In this document: positions 1 through 9,161 of the stretch, piece after piece
How positions within the stretch are numbered: the stretch's first letter is position 1
Layout of the letters: the number at the start of each line of letters is the position of its first letter
From: Nitrospira sp.
GTDB taxonomy: Bacteria > Nitrospirota > Nitrospiria > Nitrospirales > Nitrospiraceae
Assembly (NCBI GenBank): GCA_016873495.1
Contig: VGXC01000030.1
Span: 1-34,880 of the forward strand
Reading direction: 5' to 3'
DNA: 34,880 nt
Program-made: the position numbers and the translations under genes
Notes under the pieces: model-generated
What the model was told of the DNA's origin: nothing
Seen by the model: the letters and a program-made list of their open reading frames with translations, nothing else
Databases searched by the model: none

Positions 1-91
1 TGATTACATCGAGCGCTTTTACAATCCCCGGCGGCGGCACTCCACGCTGGGGTATCTCAGCCCGATGGAATTCGAAAAGCAGGCAGAATGA
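1..91 (+). CDS. IS3-family transposase, C-terminal end (partial)
   Basis: From base 2 to the TGA at 89-91 one frame encodes 29 residues (DYIERFYNPRRRHSTLGY and 11 more). This is the typical C-terminal end of IS3-family OrfB (DDE) transposases, with the R-F/Y-N-x-x-R-R-H-S-x-L-G-Y signature that follows the last catalytic glutamate. The rest of the gene lies left of the window, so it cannot be judged whether the element is intact. The family identity is well supported by the motif; the subgroup is not determined. Confidence 0.85.
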   Translation, partial: DYIERFYNPRRRHSTLGYLSPMEFEKQAE

Positions 92-129
92 GCGTAAGGG
101 GGTGTCAATCAAACCGGCAGCAGGCCACA
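1..129 (+). mobile_element. Right end of an IS3-family insertion sequence
   Basis: The transposase stop at 91 is followed by a short GTGTC-AATC-AAACCGG stretch (102-117) and a CCACA at 125-129. This resembles the terminal inverted repeat of many IS3-family elements, which end in CA. The exact end (about 127-129) is an estimate because the left end is outside the window. The element points into, and appears to truncate, the leftward gene that follows. Confidence 0.6.
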
Positions 130-782
130 CTCATACAGCCACTGAAATATCGCCACATATGGGGAAGTCTTTGACGAACTAAGGCCCAGTAAAACATCCC
201 TCGATCAAACGTTACAGCTCCTGTCGTGTAAAGATTACGTGAACGTAAAAATAAGCCTAGAATTTTGGCTGCTTCCGCCGGACTGCGAGGGTTTGCATCA
301 CAAATAGAAGCCTTCGTCCGATTGCCCAGAAGACGAGGAGAGAGAGTGATAAAAATATCACGATGGAGTGAGCTATGAGCCTGAGCAAGCAGTAAGTCGG
401 TTAATCTCGCCTGAGATTCAGGATGCGTTGGAGCAGGCTGGCCTAATAGCTGAGTAGCGGTTTTCTGCCAATCGGAAGGGGAGCCGGGTATTCCGGCAAT
501 CATATTCTGGCCGGAAATGGCATAGGGAATAAAATTATCAGCTTGATTTAGAGTGCCGATCTTTATGTGAGGCAATGATCCTGCCGCGGTACCAAGAGCT
601 TCTATTTCAGGCAAGGAGCAGAACTGCCGTAAAATTTCAATTGTACGTGTGTCTTCAGGAGATGCATCAGTGAAGCTTGAGGTGTGAAAAGTAATTCTTA
701 AAGGGCGTTCGGTCTTTCCACGGATGAAGGGACTCGATGGTTCATCAAGGCCTGACTTTGCCCAAATTATCGGTGAGATCAT
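105..782 (-). pseudogene. Unknown protein, 3' end apparently cut off by the IS
   Basis: A 225-residue leftward reading frame. The ATG at 782 is preferred over an upstream start at 845 because an AAGG sits 6 nt before it and this start avoids overlap with the upstream gene. No confident family is recognised. Residues around 140-180 (AH..L..DIFIT..P.LL..R followed by a P-x-EA helix) faintly recall the C-terminal half of PIN-like nuclease domains, but this is weak. The next segment (FDRG-FYWALVRQRLPHMWRY) looks like the interior of a longer protein. The last 6 or 7 codons and the stop fall within the IS end, so the native C-terminus is probably lost. Base composition is clearly more AT-rich than the rest of the window, suggesting acquired DNA. 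Confidence 0.5.
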
Positions 783-802
783 AGCCAGCCTTAAGGGATT
801 CC

Positions 803-1135
803 TTATGGACGGCCTGCATTGTAGCTTTTGATCAGGAAGTAGCACATTGAAGCTGCCAAAGAACGGCCAAGTCTAGTCATCTTCATTTCGTTAAGACCCA
901 CAGAGGAATGGGCCCCAGGACTTACAAAAGTAAATACGCCGGCCAGCTCCTCTTCCTCCTGGCTTGTAATAAACCCTGAACTCTTCAGATATGCTATCAC
1001 TTCTCCCCAGCTTGTTGGATCGAAACTGCCAGGATGATTGGCCTGCCATTGCATAGCTATTGCTTTGGCGAGGGTTTGTAGGGCAACTCGGAGAAGCAAT
1101 GGGGACAGGCTACTTTTTATGGAGTATTGTGTCAA
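803..1135 (-). CDS. Small unknown protein, possibly 5'-truncated
   Basis: A 110-residue leftward frame ending 20 bp before the next gene, so the two form a small operon. The only in-frame start near the 5' end is a TTG at 1135 with no visible ribosome-binding site. The frame stays open to about 1231 without ATG or GTG, so the gene may have lost its real N-terminus. The C-terminal half (E-E-E-L-A-G-V-F-x-F-x-S-x-G-A-H, about residues 60-75, followed by a long helix) has the G-x-H arrangement seen in helical C-terminal domains of some abortive-infection and other defence-associated proteins. That resemblance is by eye only. Composition is AT-rich like its partner gene. Confidence 0.4.
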   Translation of the reverse strand: MTQYSIKSSLSPLLLRVALQTLAKAIAMQWQANHPGSFDPTSWGEVIAYLKSSGFITSQEEEELAGVFTFVSPGAHSSVGLNEMKMTRLGRSLAASMCYFLIKSYNAGRP

Positions 1136-1475
1136 TCGTAGGTAGTCAGAAAGTGCAAGGTTGCTTGCAAGTGGAGGTGAGTGACTATCCGCGTGGAGCG
1201 AAGCGGTATGTGCGTTCGGTTCGAGCGAAGCTCAGGAGCGAACGCCCACTCTCTTTTTTCTTTCTGACGCTGGGATGGGAGGGGCGGGGCGCGAGGGGGC
1301 GCGATGGCGGGGATGAGGCTTGAGGTGCGAGAGGGCGCCGGTCGCCGGACTCTTCTATTCCGATGAGGCGACCGGCCAATAGGAAGACTGCATTGGCTGG
1401 GAGAGTGTCAGCGCATCATCGCGTCCCCTGAGCGACCCGCCCTCCGCCAGCCCAGCTTTCTCGGACCGGAAATTA
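1136..1475. other. Intergenic region with inverted repeats, no supported gene
   Basis: This gap separates the AT-rich island remnant from ahcY. Composition switches back to GC-rich at about 1180-1200. Two inverted repeats are visible: a 7-bp one (GCGTTCG 1212-1218 / CGAACGC 1239-1245, then a T-rich run) and a perfect 10-bp one (1337-1346 / 1367-1376, 20-nt loop). Short ORFs here on both strands are low-complexity and have no ribosome-binding sites; I do not regard them as genes. Confidence 0.5.
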
Positions 1476-1509
1476 AACAGGCCGCTGAGCGACGACTCAG
1501 CGGCCTGTT
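1469..1509 (-). terminator. Rho-independent terminator of ahcY
   Basis: A perfect 14-bp inverted repeat (1476-1489 with 1496-1509) has a 6-nt loop. Read on the minus strand it is followed by TTTAATTTCC. It starts 25 bp downstream of the ahcY stop codon. Confidence 0.85.
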
Positions 1510-1533
1510 GATTCTGCGGTCTGGCGGCTGCTC

Positions 1534-4093
<2,560 letters not shown>

Positions 4094-4528
4094 GAGCTCC
4101 CTCGTGCTGTGGTGATGATGGATATGCTCGCGAACTACTGTGGCGGGCTCGGGGCCACGCGCAGCAGGCTGCGGGCAGGCGCACTGATCAAGAATCCCTC
4201 GATTCGAAGCCTCAACTTGTAACCCAGAAGCCCAGTATTGTCAATGAGAAAGGCGTTGAGGCTGGAATCGCCGGCGGGACGGAGGGCGGCTGCGGCTTGC
4301 TTGACAGGCTTCGAAAACGGCTTGTAAGATAGCCTGCCTTTCGCAGGCTGGGCGCAAAGTTCGGGAGTTTTCTGAGTCTTCGGGAGGCAGGGGACGTCCC
4401 GCCAACATCCATCCGTCGTCTCGAAATCCGCGAGGTTTCGTGCTGATTTAGCATGCGCCCGCAGCCCGAGAGATGGTACAATCATCTCCACGCCCGTGAC
4501 GCAGACGCGATAGCCATCGAGGGGATTC
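4094..4528. other. Divergent intergenic region between metK and resB
   Basis: This 435-bp gap separates divergent genes. It contains the resB promoter (4301-4330) and a small hairpin immediately after its -10 element. I see no convincing ORF on either strand; the antisense frames extending out of resB have no codon signature or ribosome-binding site. I could not identify the metK promoter with confidence. Confidence 0.5.
4301..4330 (+). promoter_or_regulatory. Sigma70-type promoter for resB
   Basis: A perfect TTGACA (4301-4306) is followed after 18 bp by TAAGAT (4325-4330). A 7-bp hairpin (AGCCTGC 4331-4337 / GCAGGCT 4343-4349) begins directly after the -10 box, at the expected transcript start. 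The resB leader would be about 190 nt. Confidence 0.6.
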
Positions 4529-5977
4529 ATGAACGGGGAGCAACCCGCCGTCGTTGAGCAGGGGGCCGCGCGCAAGTCCAGCCCCGGTTTGGGATGGAAC
4601 GAGCTGTCGGCCGAGCTGGTCGAGTTGTTCGCCTCGATCAAGCTGGCAATGTTCCTGTTCCTGGTGCTCGCCATGATGGCCACCATCGGCACGGTCATCC
4701 AGCAGAACGAGCGTCCCGAGGTCTACATCAAGGAATATGGGGAAGAGGCCTACCGCTGGTTTCTGCGCCTGGGTTTCACGGACGTCTATCATACCTGGTG
4801 GTTCACCGGTCTCCTGGGCCTCCTCTGCATCAATTCCCTGACCTGTTTCCACAAGCGCTTTCCCGCCGTCTGGCGGTCCATGCAGCAGGACAAGGTCAAC
4901 GTGGCCCTCCCGTTCATCAAGGGGATGAAGCACCAGGCCGAGATTCCCGTTGCTGGCTCCAAGGAAGGGGTCGCCGAGGGGATTGTGCAGATGTTGGCGG
5001 AGAAGGGCTACCGCGTCCTGGCGAAAAACGACGCGAAGGAGGCGACGCTCTACGGCACGAAGGGGGTCATGGGGCGCGTGGGCGCGCACATGGCGCACCT
5101 GAGCGCGACCGTGATCGTGCTGGGCGGCCTGATCGGCAGCTATTGGGGGTTCCAGGAGTTCGGCGTTTGCCTGGAAGGGCAGACCTATCACATTCCCAAA
5201 GGGAACTTCGACCTGAAGGTGGACAAGTTCTGGATCGACTATCACCCGAACGGCTCGGTGAAGTCCTACAACAGCACGCTGACGGTCTTGGAGGGTGGCA
5301 AGGAGCAGCTCACCAAGACCATTTCGGTCAACGATCCCCTGGTCTACAAGGGCATCTGGTTCTACCAGTCCAGCTACGGCGACGCCTGGGACCGGGTGGA
5401 GGTGGCGCGCCTGAACATCAAGGACAAGGACGCGGACAAGGTCGTGGGCACCGTGGACCTGGAATGGAATAAGGAAAAAAGCCTGGACAATCTGGGCTTG
5501 AAGCTGGCGGTGACGGATTTCGTGGCGGACTTCGGGTTCAATTCATCCGAGAAGAAGGTCTTCTCCAAGACGGTGGAACATGCGAACCCGGCGATCAAGC
5601 TGACCATCACCGAACAGCCGGGCCCGAAGGCCGCCACGGTGCAGGCCACGCCCTGGATCTTCTACAACTACCCGGACCTGTTCGACATCAAGGACAGCAA
5701 GTACCGGTTCGAGCTGGTGGGCTACCAGCCGAAGAAGTTCACGGGCCTGCAGATCACCAAGGACCCGGGCGTGAACATCGTCTGGATCGGCTCGACGATG
5801 ATCGTCGTCGGCATCACCCTCTCCTCCTTCATCTACCACCGGCGGCTCTGGGCGAAGGTGATTCCCCGCGAGGGAGGGGTGACGGTCCACATCGGCGGCA
5901 GCACCCACAAGAGCCAGATCGATTTTCAGAAGGAATTTCGGAAGCTGACGGAGCGGATCAAGACGATGAGCACATGA
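4529..5977 (+). CDS. resB: Cytochrome c biogenesis protein ResB (Ccs1)
   Basis: Membrane subunit of the System II haem-export and ligation complex, which works with CcsA to attach haem to apocytochromes c on the outer face of the cytoplasmic membrane. The 482 residues show the family layout: two N-terminal membrane helices (about 34-58 and 90-107), a third helix around 187-207 preceded by the G-x-H-x-x-H segment (His187, His190), a large extracytoplasmic domain (about 210-415), and a last helix near 420-440 followed by a short basic tail. Length and order fit Ccs1/ResB. It is first in a rightward run with ccsA, two thioredoxins and ccdA, with its own strong promoter. Identification rests on topology, context and recognisable ResB segments such as the F-A-S-x-K-L-A start of helix 1. 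Confidence 0.93.
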   Translation: MNGEQPAVVEQGAARKSSPGLGWNELSAELVELFASIKLAMFLFLVLAMMATIGTVIQQNERPEVYIKEYGEEAYRWFLRLGFTDVYHTWWFTGLLGLLCINSLTCFHKRFPAVWRSMQQDKVNVALPFIKGMKHQAEIPVAGSKEGVAEGIVQMLAEKGYRVLAKNDAKEATLYGTKGVMGRVGAHMAHLSATVIVLGGLIGSYWGFQEFGVCLEGQTYHIPKGNFDLKVDKFWIDYHPNGSVKSYNSTLTVLEGGKEQLTKTISVNDPLVYKGIWFYQSSYGDAWDRVEVARLNIKDKDADKVVGTVDLEWNKEKSLDNLGLKLAVTDFVADFGFNSSEKKVFSKTVEHANPAIKLTITEQPGPKAATVQATPWIFYNYPDLFDIKDSKYRFELVGYQPKKFTGLQITKDPGVNIVWIGSTMIVVGITLSSFIYHRRLWAKVIPREGGVTVHIGGSTHKSQIDFQKEFRKLTERIKTMST

Positions 5978-5979
5978 GC

Positions 5980-6046
5980 GGTCAGCCGTCAGCTTTCAGC
6001 GGTCAGCTTCCGGACGGGGCTGATAGCTGAAGGCTGAGAGCTGAAA
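5980..6046. repeat. Inverted arrays of 7-bp GCTGANN units
   Basis: Four heptamers read as NNTCAGC (5980-5986, 5987-5993, 5994-6000, 6001-6007). A 11-nt spacer follows, then four in the opposite sense as GCTGANN (6019-6025, 6026-6032, 6033-6039, 6040-6046). The arrays fill almost the whole gap between the resB stop (5977) and the ccsA ribosome-binding site, and could fold into a long imperfect hairpin in RNA or a cruciform in DNA. Confidence 0.8.
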
Positions 6047-6060
6047 GCGAGGGAGGAGAT

Positions 6061-6969
6061 ATGCTTCGCTCGTTATTTTTGTTCGATATGACCTTTTGGC
6101 TTTACCTGGCGGCCCTGGGGCTCTACGTGGGCTACGTGCTCGCGAAGCGTCCCGGGATGCAACTGGCCCCGGCCGGCCATCCCGGCTTCGGGGAGGAGGA
6201 CAGTCCCTGGGCCGCGCAGATCGGCCAGGTGGCCACGATCGTAACGATCTTCGGCTGGGTGGTGAACACGCTGGCGCTTGGCACCCGCGCCTTCGAACGG
6301 ATGCAATTGTCCGGCACTTTCGCCCCCTGGTCCAACCAGTTCGAGGCCATGGCCTACGTGTCCTGGGCCATCATCCTGGGCTACGTGCTGCTGGAGTTCC
6401 GGTACCGCATCAAGGCGATCGGGGCCTTCGTCGTGGGGATCGGGTTCATCGCGATGGGCGCCGCCTCGCTGCTGCCCTATCGCTACCAGACGGCCGAGCC
6501 GCTGGTGCCGGCGCTGAACAGCTACTGGATCTATATCCACGTGTCGGTCACGCTCACCAGCTACGCCGCCTTCGCCATGGCGGGCGGCTTGGGGCTCATG
6601 TACCTGGTGAAGGAGCGGGCCGAACGGCGCGGCAGCCGGTCGAACTTCGTGGCGGCGCTGCCGGATCTGGAGACCATCGACGAGCTGGGCTACAAGGCCA
6701 TCATGGTCGGGTTCCCCCTGCTGGCGTTCGGCATCATCCTCGGCGCCATGTGGGCGAACTACGCCTGGGGCGGGTACTGGAGCTGGGACCCGAAGGAAAC
6801 CTGGTCGCTGATCGTCTGGCTGATCTATGGCGCCTACATCCATGCGCGGATGACGCACGGGTGGGAGGGGCATCGCGCCGCCGTCTATGCCGTGTTCGGG
6901 TTCCTGATGGTGATCTTTTGTTTCTGGGGCGTGAATTTCTTGCTCTCAGGTCTTCATGCCTACGCATGA
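6061..6969 (+). CDS. ccsA: Cytochrome c biogenesis protein CcsA/CcsB, haem-handling membrane protein
   Basis: Multi-spanning partner of ResB in System II; it carries haem across the membrane and presents it for ligation. The 302-residue protein is almost wholly hydrophobic helices. It contains the diagnostic tryptophan-rich WWD motif WGGYWSWDPKETW (236-248). Histidines that fit the family's haem ligands are His160 (in W-I-Y-I-H), His266 (T-H-G-W) and His299 in the C-terminal GLHAYA. The ATG at 6061 has GGGAGGAG shortly upstream. It follows resB after an 83-bp gap filled with heptamer repeats; the order resB-ccsA is usual for System II. Confidence 0.96.
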   Translation: MLRSLFLFDMTFWLYLAALGLYVGYVLAKRPGMQLAPAGHPGFGEEDSPWAAQIGQVATIVTIFGWVVNTLALGTRAFERMQLSGTFAPWSNQFEAMAYVSWAIILGYVLLEFRYRIKAIGAFVVGIGFIAMGAASLLPYRYQTAEPLVPALNSYWIYIHVSVTLTSYAAFAMAGGLGLMYLVKERAERRGSRSNFVAALPDLETIDELGYKAIMVGFPLLAFGIILGAMWANYAWGGYWSWDPKETWSLIVWLIYGAYIHARMTHGWEGHRAAVYAVFGFLMVIFCFWGVNFLLSGLHAYA

Positions 6970-6984
6970 AGATGAGAGCAAGCC

Positions 6985-7060
6985 AATGATGAATGATGAG
7001 TGCTGAACGCTGAATGGTTGAAATTCACTGTTCATCATTCCGCGTTCATCGTTCAGCGTT
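6985..7060. repeat. Inverted arrays of 7-bp AAYGMTG units
   Basis: Four heptamers (AATGATG, AATGATG, AGTGCTG, AACGCTG; 6985-7012) and a degenerate fifth are followed by five in reverse orientation (CACTGTT, CATCATT, CCGCGTT, CATCGTT, CAGCGTT; 7026-7060). The shared core GCTGAAN links them to the array at 5980. They fill the gap between ccsA (stop 6969) and the next gene (7073). Confidence 0.78.
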
Positions 7061-7072
7061 TGTAGTGAGATC

Positions 7073-7687
7073 ATGGCTGAAGAATCACTGACCAATCAGA
7101 CGGCGACGCAGGCGCAACCCAAGGGCGCCTCGCGCCTGCTCATCGGCGTGGCGGCCATCGCCATCCTGGCGCTGGCCTTCGGCGTCGTCTGGATGCAGAG
7201 CGCCAAGTACGAGCCGCTGACCGTGGGGAAGGTGGCGCCGGACTTCGAACTGCCCGGCCTGGACGAGAAGCCGGTCCGTTTGTCGGACTTCCGCGGGAAG
7301 GTGGTCTTCCTGAATTTCTGGGCCACCTGGTGCAAACCCTGCCGCGAAGAGATGCCCTCCATGGAAGTCCTCTACAAGAACTTCGAGAAGGACGGCCTGG
7401 TCATCCTGGCGGTGAGCATCGACCGGGTCACGACGAAGAAGGACATCCCGCCGTTCGTCAAGGGCATGAACCTGACATTCCCGGTGCTGGTGGACTCCTG
7501 GGGGCAGACCGACAAGCGCTACAAGCTCATGGGGGTGCCGGAAACCTATATCATCGACCAGGAGGGGGTGCTCAGGGAGAAAGTCATCGGCCCCAGGGAC
7601 TGGACGGTGCTCGACAATCTCAAGGTCCTCACCGGCCTGCTGAAGGCCGGGGCCAAAACCGCCGCGGCCGGTGCTCCGGCGACCTGA
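7073..7687 (+). CDS. Membrane-anchored TlpA/ResA-like thioredoxin
   Basis: Periplasm-facing thiol-disulfide protein, probably keeping the CXXCH cysteines of apocytochromes c reduced for haem attachment (ResA/TlpA role). The 204 residues have a short polar N-terminus, one uncleaved membrane helix (about 21-41), and a thioredoxin fold with the active site WATWCKPC (83-90; cysteines 87 and 90). The G-K-V-V-F-L-N-F-W strand precedes it and the cis-proline segment G-V-P-E-T-Y follows. It sits between ccsA and a second thioredoxin gene, with a gap of only 4 bp to the latter, then ccdA; this arrangement supports a System II role. CKPC differs from the CGPC of its neighbour, which may tune redox potential. 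Confidence 0.92.
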   Translation: MAEESLTNQTATQAQPKGASRLLIGVAAIAILALAFGVVWMQSAKYEPLTVGKVAPDFELPGLDEKPVRLSDFRGKVVFLNFWATWCKPCREEMPSMEVLYKNFEKDGLVILAVSIDRVTTKKDIPPFVKGMNLTFPVLVDSWGQTDKRYKLMGVPETYIIDQEGVLREKVIGPRDWTVLDNLKVLTGLLKAGAKTAAAGAPAT

Positions 7688-7691
7688 CGTC

Positions 7692-8255
7692 ATGCGGAGT
7701 TCCAGGCTCAACTCTATGGCAGGGGCGCTCCTCGGGCTCGTCGTGGCGTTGGCCGGAGCCGGATGGAGCGAGGCCGCTGCCGGCCAGGCGGCGGTCGCGA
7801 CGCCGGTTCAGGAGCGGGGGGTGCGGGTGGGGGCGGCGGCGCCCAATTTCCAGCTCTACGACCTGCGCGGCCGTCTCGTGACCCTGTCGGACTATCGCGG
7901 ACGCGTGGTGTTGCTCAACTTCTGGGCGACCTGGTGCGGTCCCTGCCGGGTCGAGATGCCGGCGATGGAGGATCTCTACCGGGAATTCAACCGGCGGGAT
8001 TTCGAGATCCTGGCCGTGTCCACCGACCAGCAAGGTGCGGCGGTGACCAGACCGTTCAGCGAGGAGATGGGCCTCACGTTCCCGATCCTGCACGATTCGG
8101 ATTTCCGCGTCGGGGTCGCGTACGGGGCGCGGACCTTGCCGATGACATTTCTCGTGGACCGTCGGGGGGTCATCACGCATCGGATTTTCGGTGCTCGGGA
8201 CTGGCAAAGCCCCGAAGGGCGGCAGTTGATCAACAAGTTGGTGGCGGCGCCCTAG
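7692..8255 (+). CDS. Secreted TlpA/ResA-like thioredoxin, second copy
   Basis: Second thiol-disulfide protein of the cluster. I prefer the ATG at 7692 to the in-frame GTG at 7671 because the latter would overlap the previous gene. The 187 residues then begin with a plausible export signal (positive M-R-S-S-R, hydrophobic 10-24, then an Ala-rich cleavage region near 27-33). The thioredoxin domain has active site WCGPC (81-85) and the T-L-P-M-T-F cis-proline segment. It is similar in length and plan to the upstream thioredoxin, so the pair looks like an old tandem duplication that has diverged. One copy is membrane-anchored, and the other appears soluble or released in the periplasm. It is followed by ccdA, its likely electron donor. 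Confidence 0.9.
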   Translation: MRSSRLNSMAGALLGLVVALAGAGWSEAAAGQAAVATPVQERGVRVGAAAPNFQLYDLRGRLVTLSDYRGRVVLLNFWATWCGPCRVEMPAMEDLYREFNRRDFEILAVSTDQQGAAVTRPFSEEMGLTFPILHDSDFRVGVAYGARTLPMTFLVDRRGVITHRIFGARDWQSPEGRQLINKLVAAP

Positions 8256-8273
8256 GCCGCTCGGGTGTGACGT

Positions 8274-9020
8274 ATGGGCGAGTCCATTCAACACATCTCC
8301 CTCCTCGCGGCCTTTTCGGCCGGGCTCCTGTCGTTTGTCTCTCCTTGCGTGTTGCCGCTCGTCCCCTCGTACATCTCCTACATCACCGGCCTGTCCCTCG
8401 ACCAGCTCTCGGATGCGGCCGAGCGGCAGCGGTTCCGGAAGGCGATCGTGGTCAACTCGCTGCTCTTCATCGCCGGCTTCTCGGGCGTGTTCATTGCGTT
8501 CGGGGCCTCGGCGACGCTGATCGGCCAGGCGCTCATCACGTACCAGGAGCACATCCGGAAACTCGGCGGGATCCTGATCGTGATCTTCGGCCTCTACCTG
8601 CTGGGCGTGCTGAATCTGAGCTTCCTGCAGACCGAGAAGCGGATCCATTTCAAGAGCCGCCCGGCCGGGTACCTGGGTTCGTTCCTGATCGGGGTGGCCT
8701 TTGCCGCCGGCTGGACGCCTTGCGTGGGGCCGGTGCTGGGAACGATCCTGCTCTATGCCAGCACGACCGATGCCTTGACCGACGGCGTGACGTTGCTCAC
8801 GGCCTATTCGCTCGGCCTGGGGCTGCCGCTGTTTGCGACCGCCCTGGGAGTGGACCGGTTCCTGGGCTACTTCAAGCAGGTCCGGGCCTATCTCTGGGGC
8901 GTCTCCCTCGTCAGCGGGGCGTTTCTGGTCGTGGTGGGCGTCATGATCTATGCGAACTCGCTGACGCTGATCACGAGTTTTTTGGAGCGGTATGGAATCG
9001 GCTGGTACCTGGGCCAATAG
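8274..9020 (+). CDS. ccdA: CcdA-type thiol-disulfide electron transporter
   Basis: Membrane protein that passes reducing equivalents from cytoplasmic thioredoxin to periplasmic ResA/TlpA-type proteins. The 248-residue sequence forms about six hydrophobic helices. The two redox cysteines lie in the family motifs SPCVLPLVPSY (Cys25) and TPCVGP (Cys150), in pseudo-symmetric halves, which is diagnostic of the DsbD-beta/CcdA family. It lacks the extra periplasmic domains of DsbD, matching the short CcdA form. It closes the rightward resB-ccsA-thioredoxin-thioredoxin-ccdA run and supplies electrons for both thioredoxins. Confidence 0.95.
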   Translation: MGESIQHISLLAAFSAGLLSFVSPCVLPLVPSYISYITGLSLDQLSDAAERQRFRKAIVVNSLLFIAGFSGVFIAFGASATLIGQALITYQEHIRKLGGILIVIFGLYLLGVLNLSFLQTEKRIHFKSRPAGYLGSFLIGVAFAAGWTPCVGPVLGTILLYASTTDALTDGVTLLTAYSLGLGLPLFATALGVDRFLGYFKQVRAYLWGVSLVSGAFLVVVGVMIYANSLTLITSFLERYGIGWYLGQ

Positions 9021-9145
9021 CAGGGCGCTGAAAATGGCCCCCAACTTTGTTCTCGGTCGACTCGGACCCCTCAACGTACTTCTTCAGTACGCCTCGGGGT
9101 CCTCGCTCCCTGCGGCCTCGTTGGCTGGCCATTTTGAGCGCCCTG
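9021..9145. repeat. 125-nt intergenic element with 19-bp terminal inverted repeats
   Basis: Arms 9021-9039 and 9127-9145 are inverted repeats matching at 18 of 19 positions. Inside, GGACCCC / GGGGTCC (starting at 9064 and ending at 9104) and an inner CGTACT / AGTACG stem (around 9076-9092) can nest, giving a long branched hairpin. It begins at the base after the ccdA stop and so could end transcription of the cytochrome module. The size and symmetry suggest a dispersed repeat family (REP/MITE-like). Copies elsewhere cannot be checked here. Confidence 0.75.
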
Positions 9146-9161
9146 TTGGGAACTAAGAACT

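Noticed and set aside
4094..4300. Possible SAM riboswitch upstream of metK
   Set aside because: The leader was read on the minus strand for SAM-I/II-like conserved cores and none could be recognised; a covariance-model search would be needed to exclude it.
4477..4482. TACAAT as a second resB promoter -10
   Set aside because: No -35-like hexamer at 16-18 bp upstream (sequence there is TGCGCC); the TTGACA/TAAGAT pair upstream is better.
5980..7060. Heptamer arrays considered as a CRISPR array
   Set aside because: Units are 7 bp, contiguous and inverted, without unique spacers or cas genes.
7629..9074. Long minus-strand ORF (481 codons) opposite the thioredoxin and ccdA genes
   Set aside because: Arg/Pro/Glu/His-rich shadow covering three well-supported genes; no ribosome-binding site or domain.
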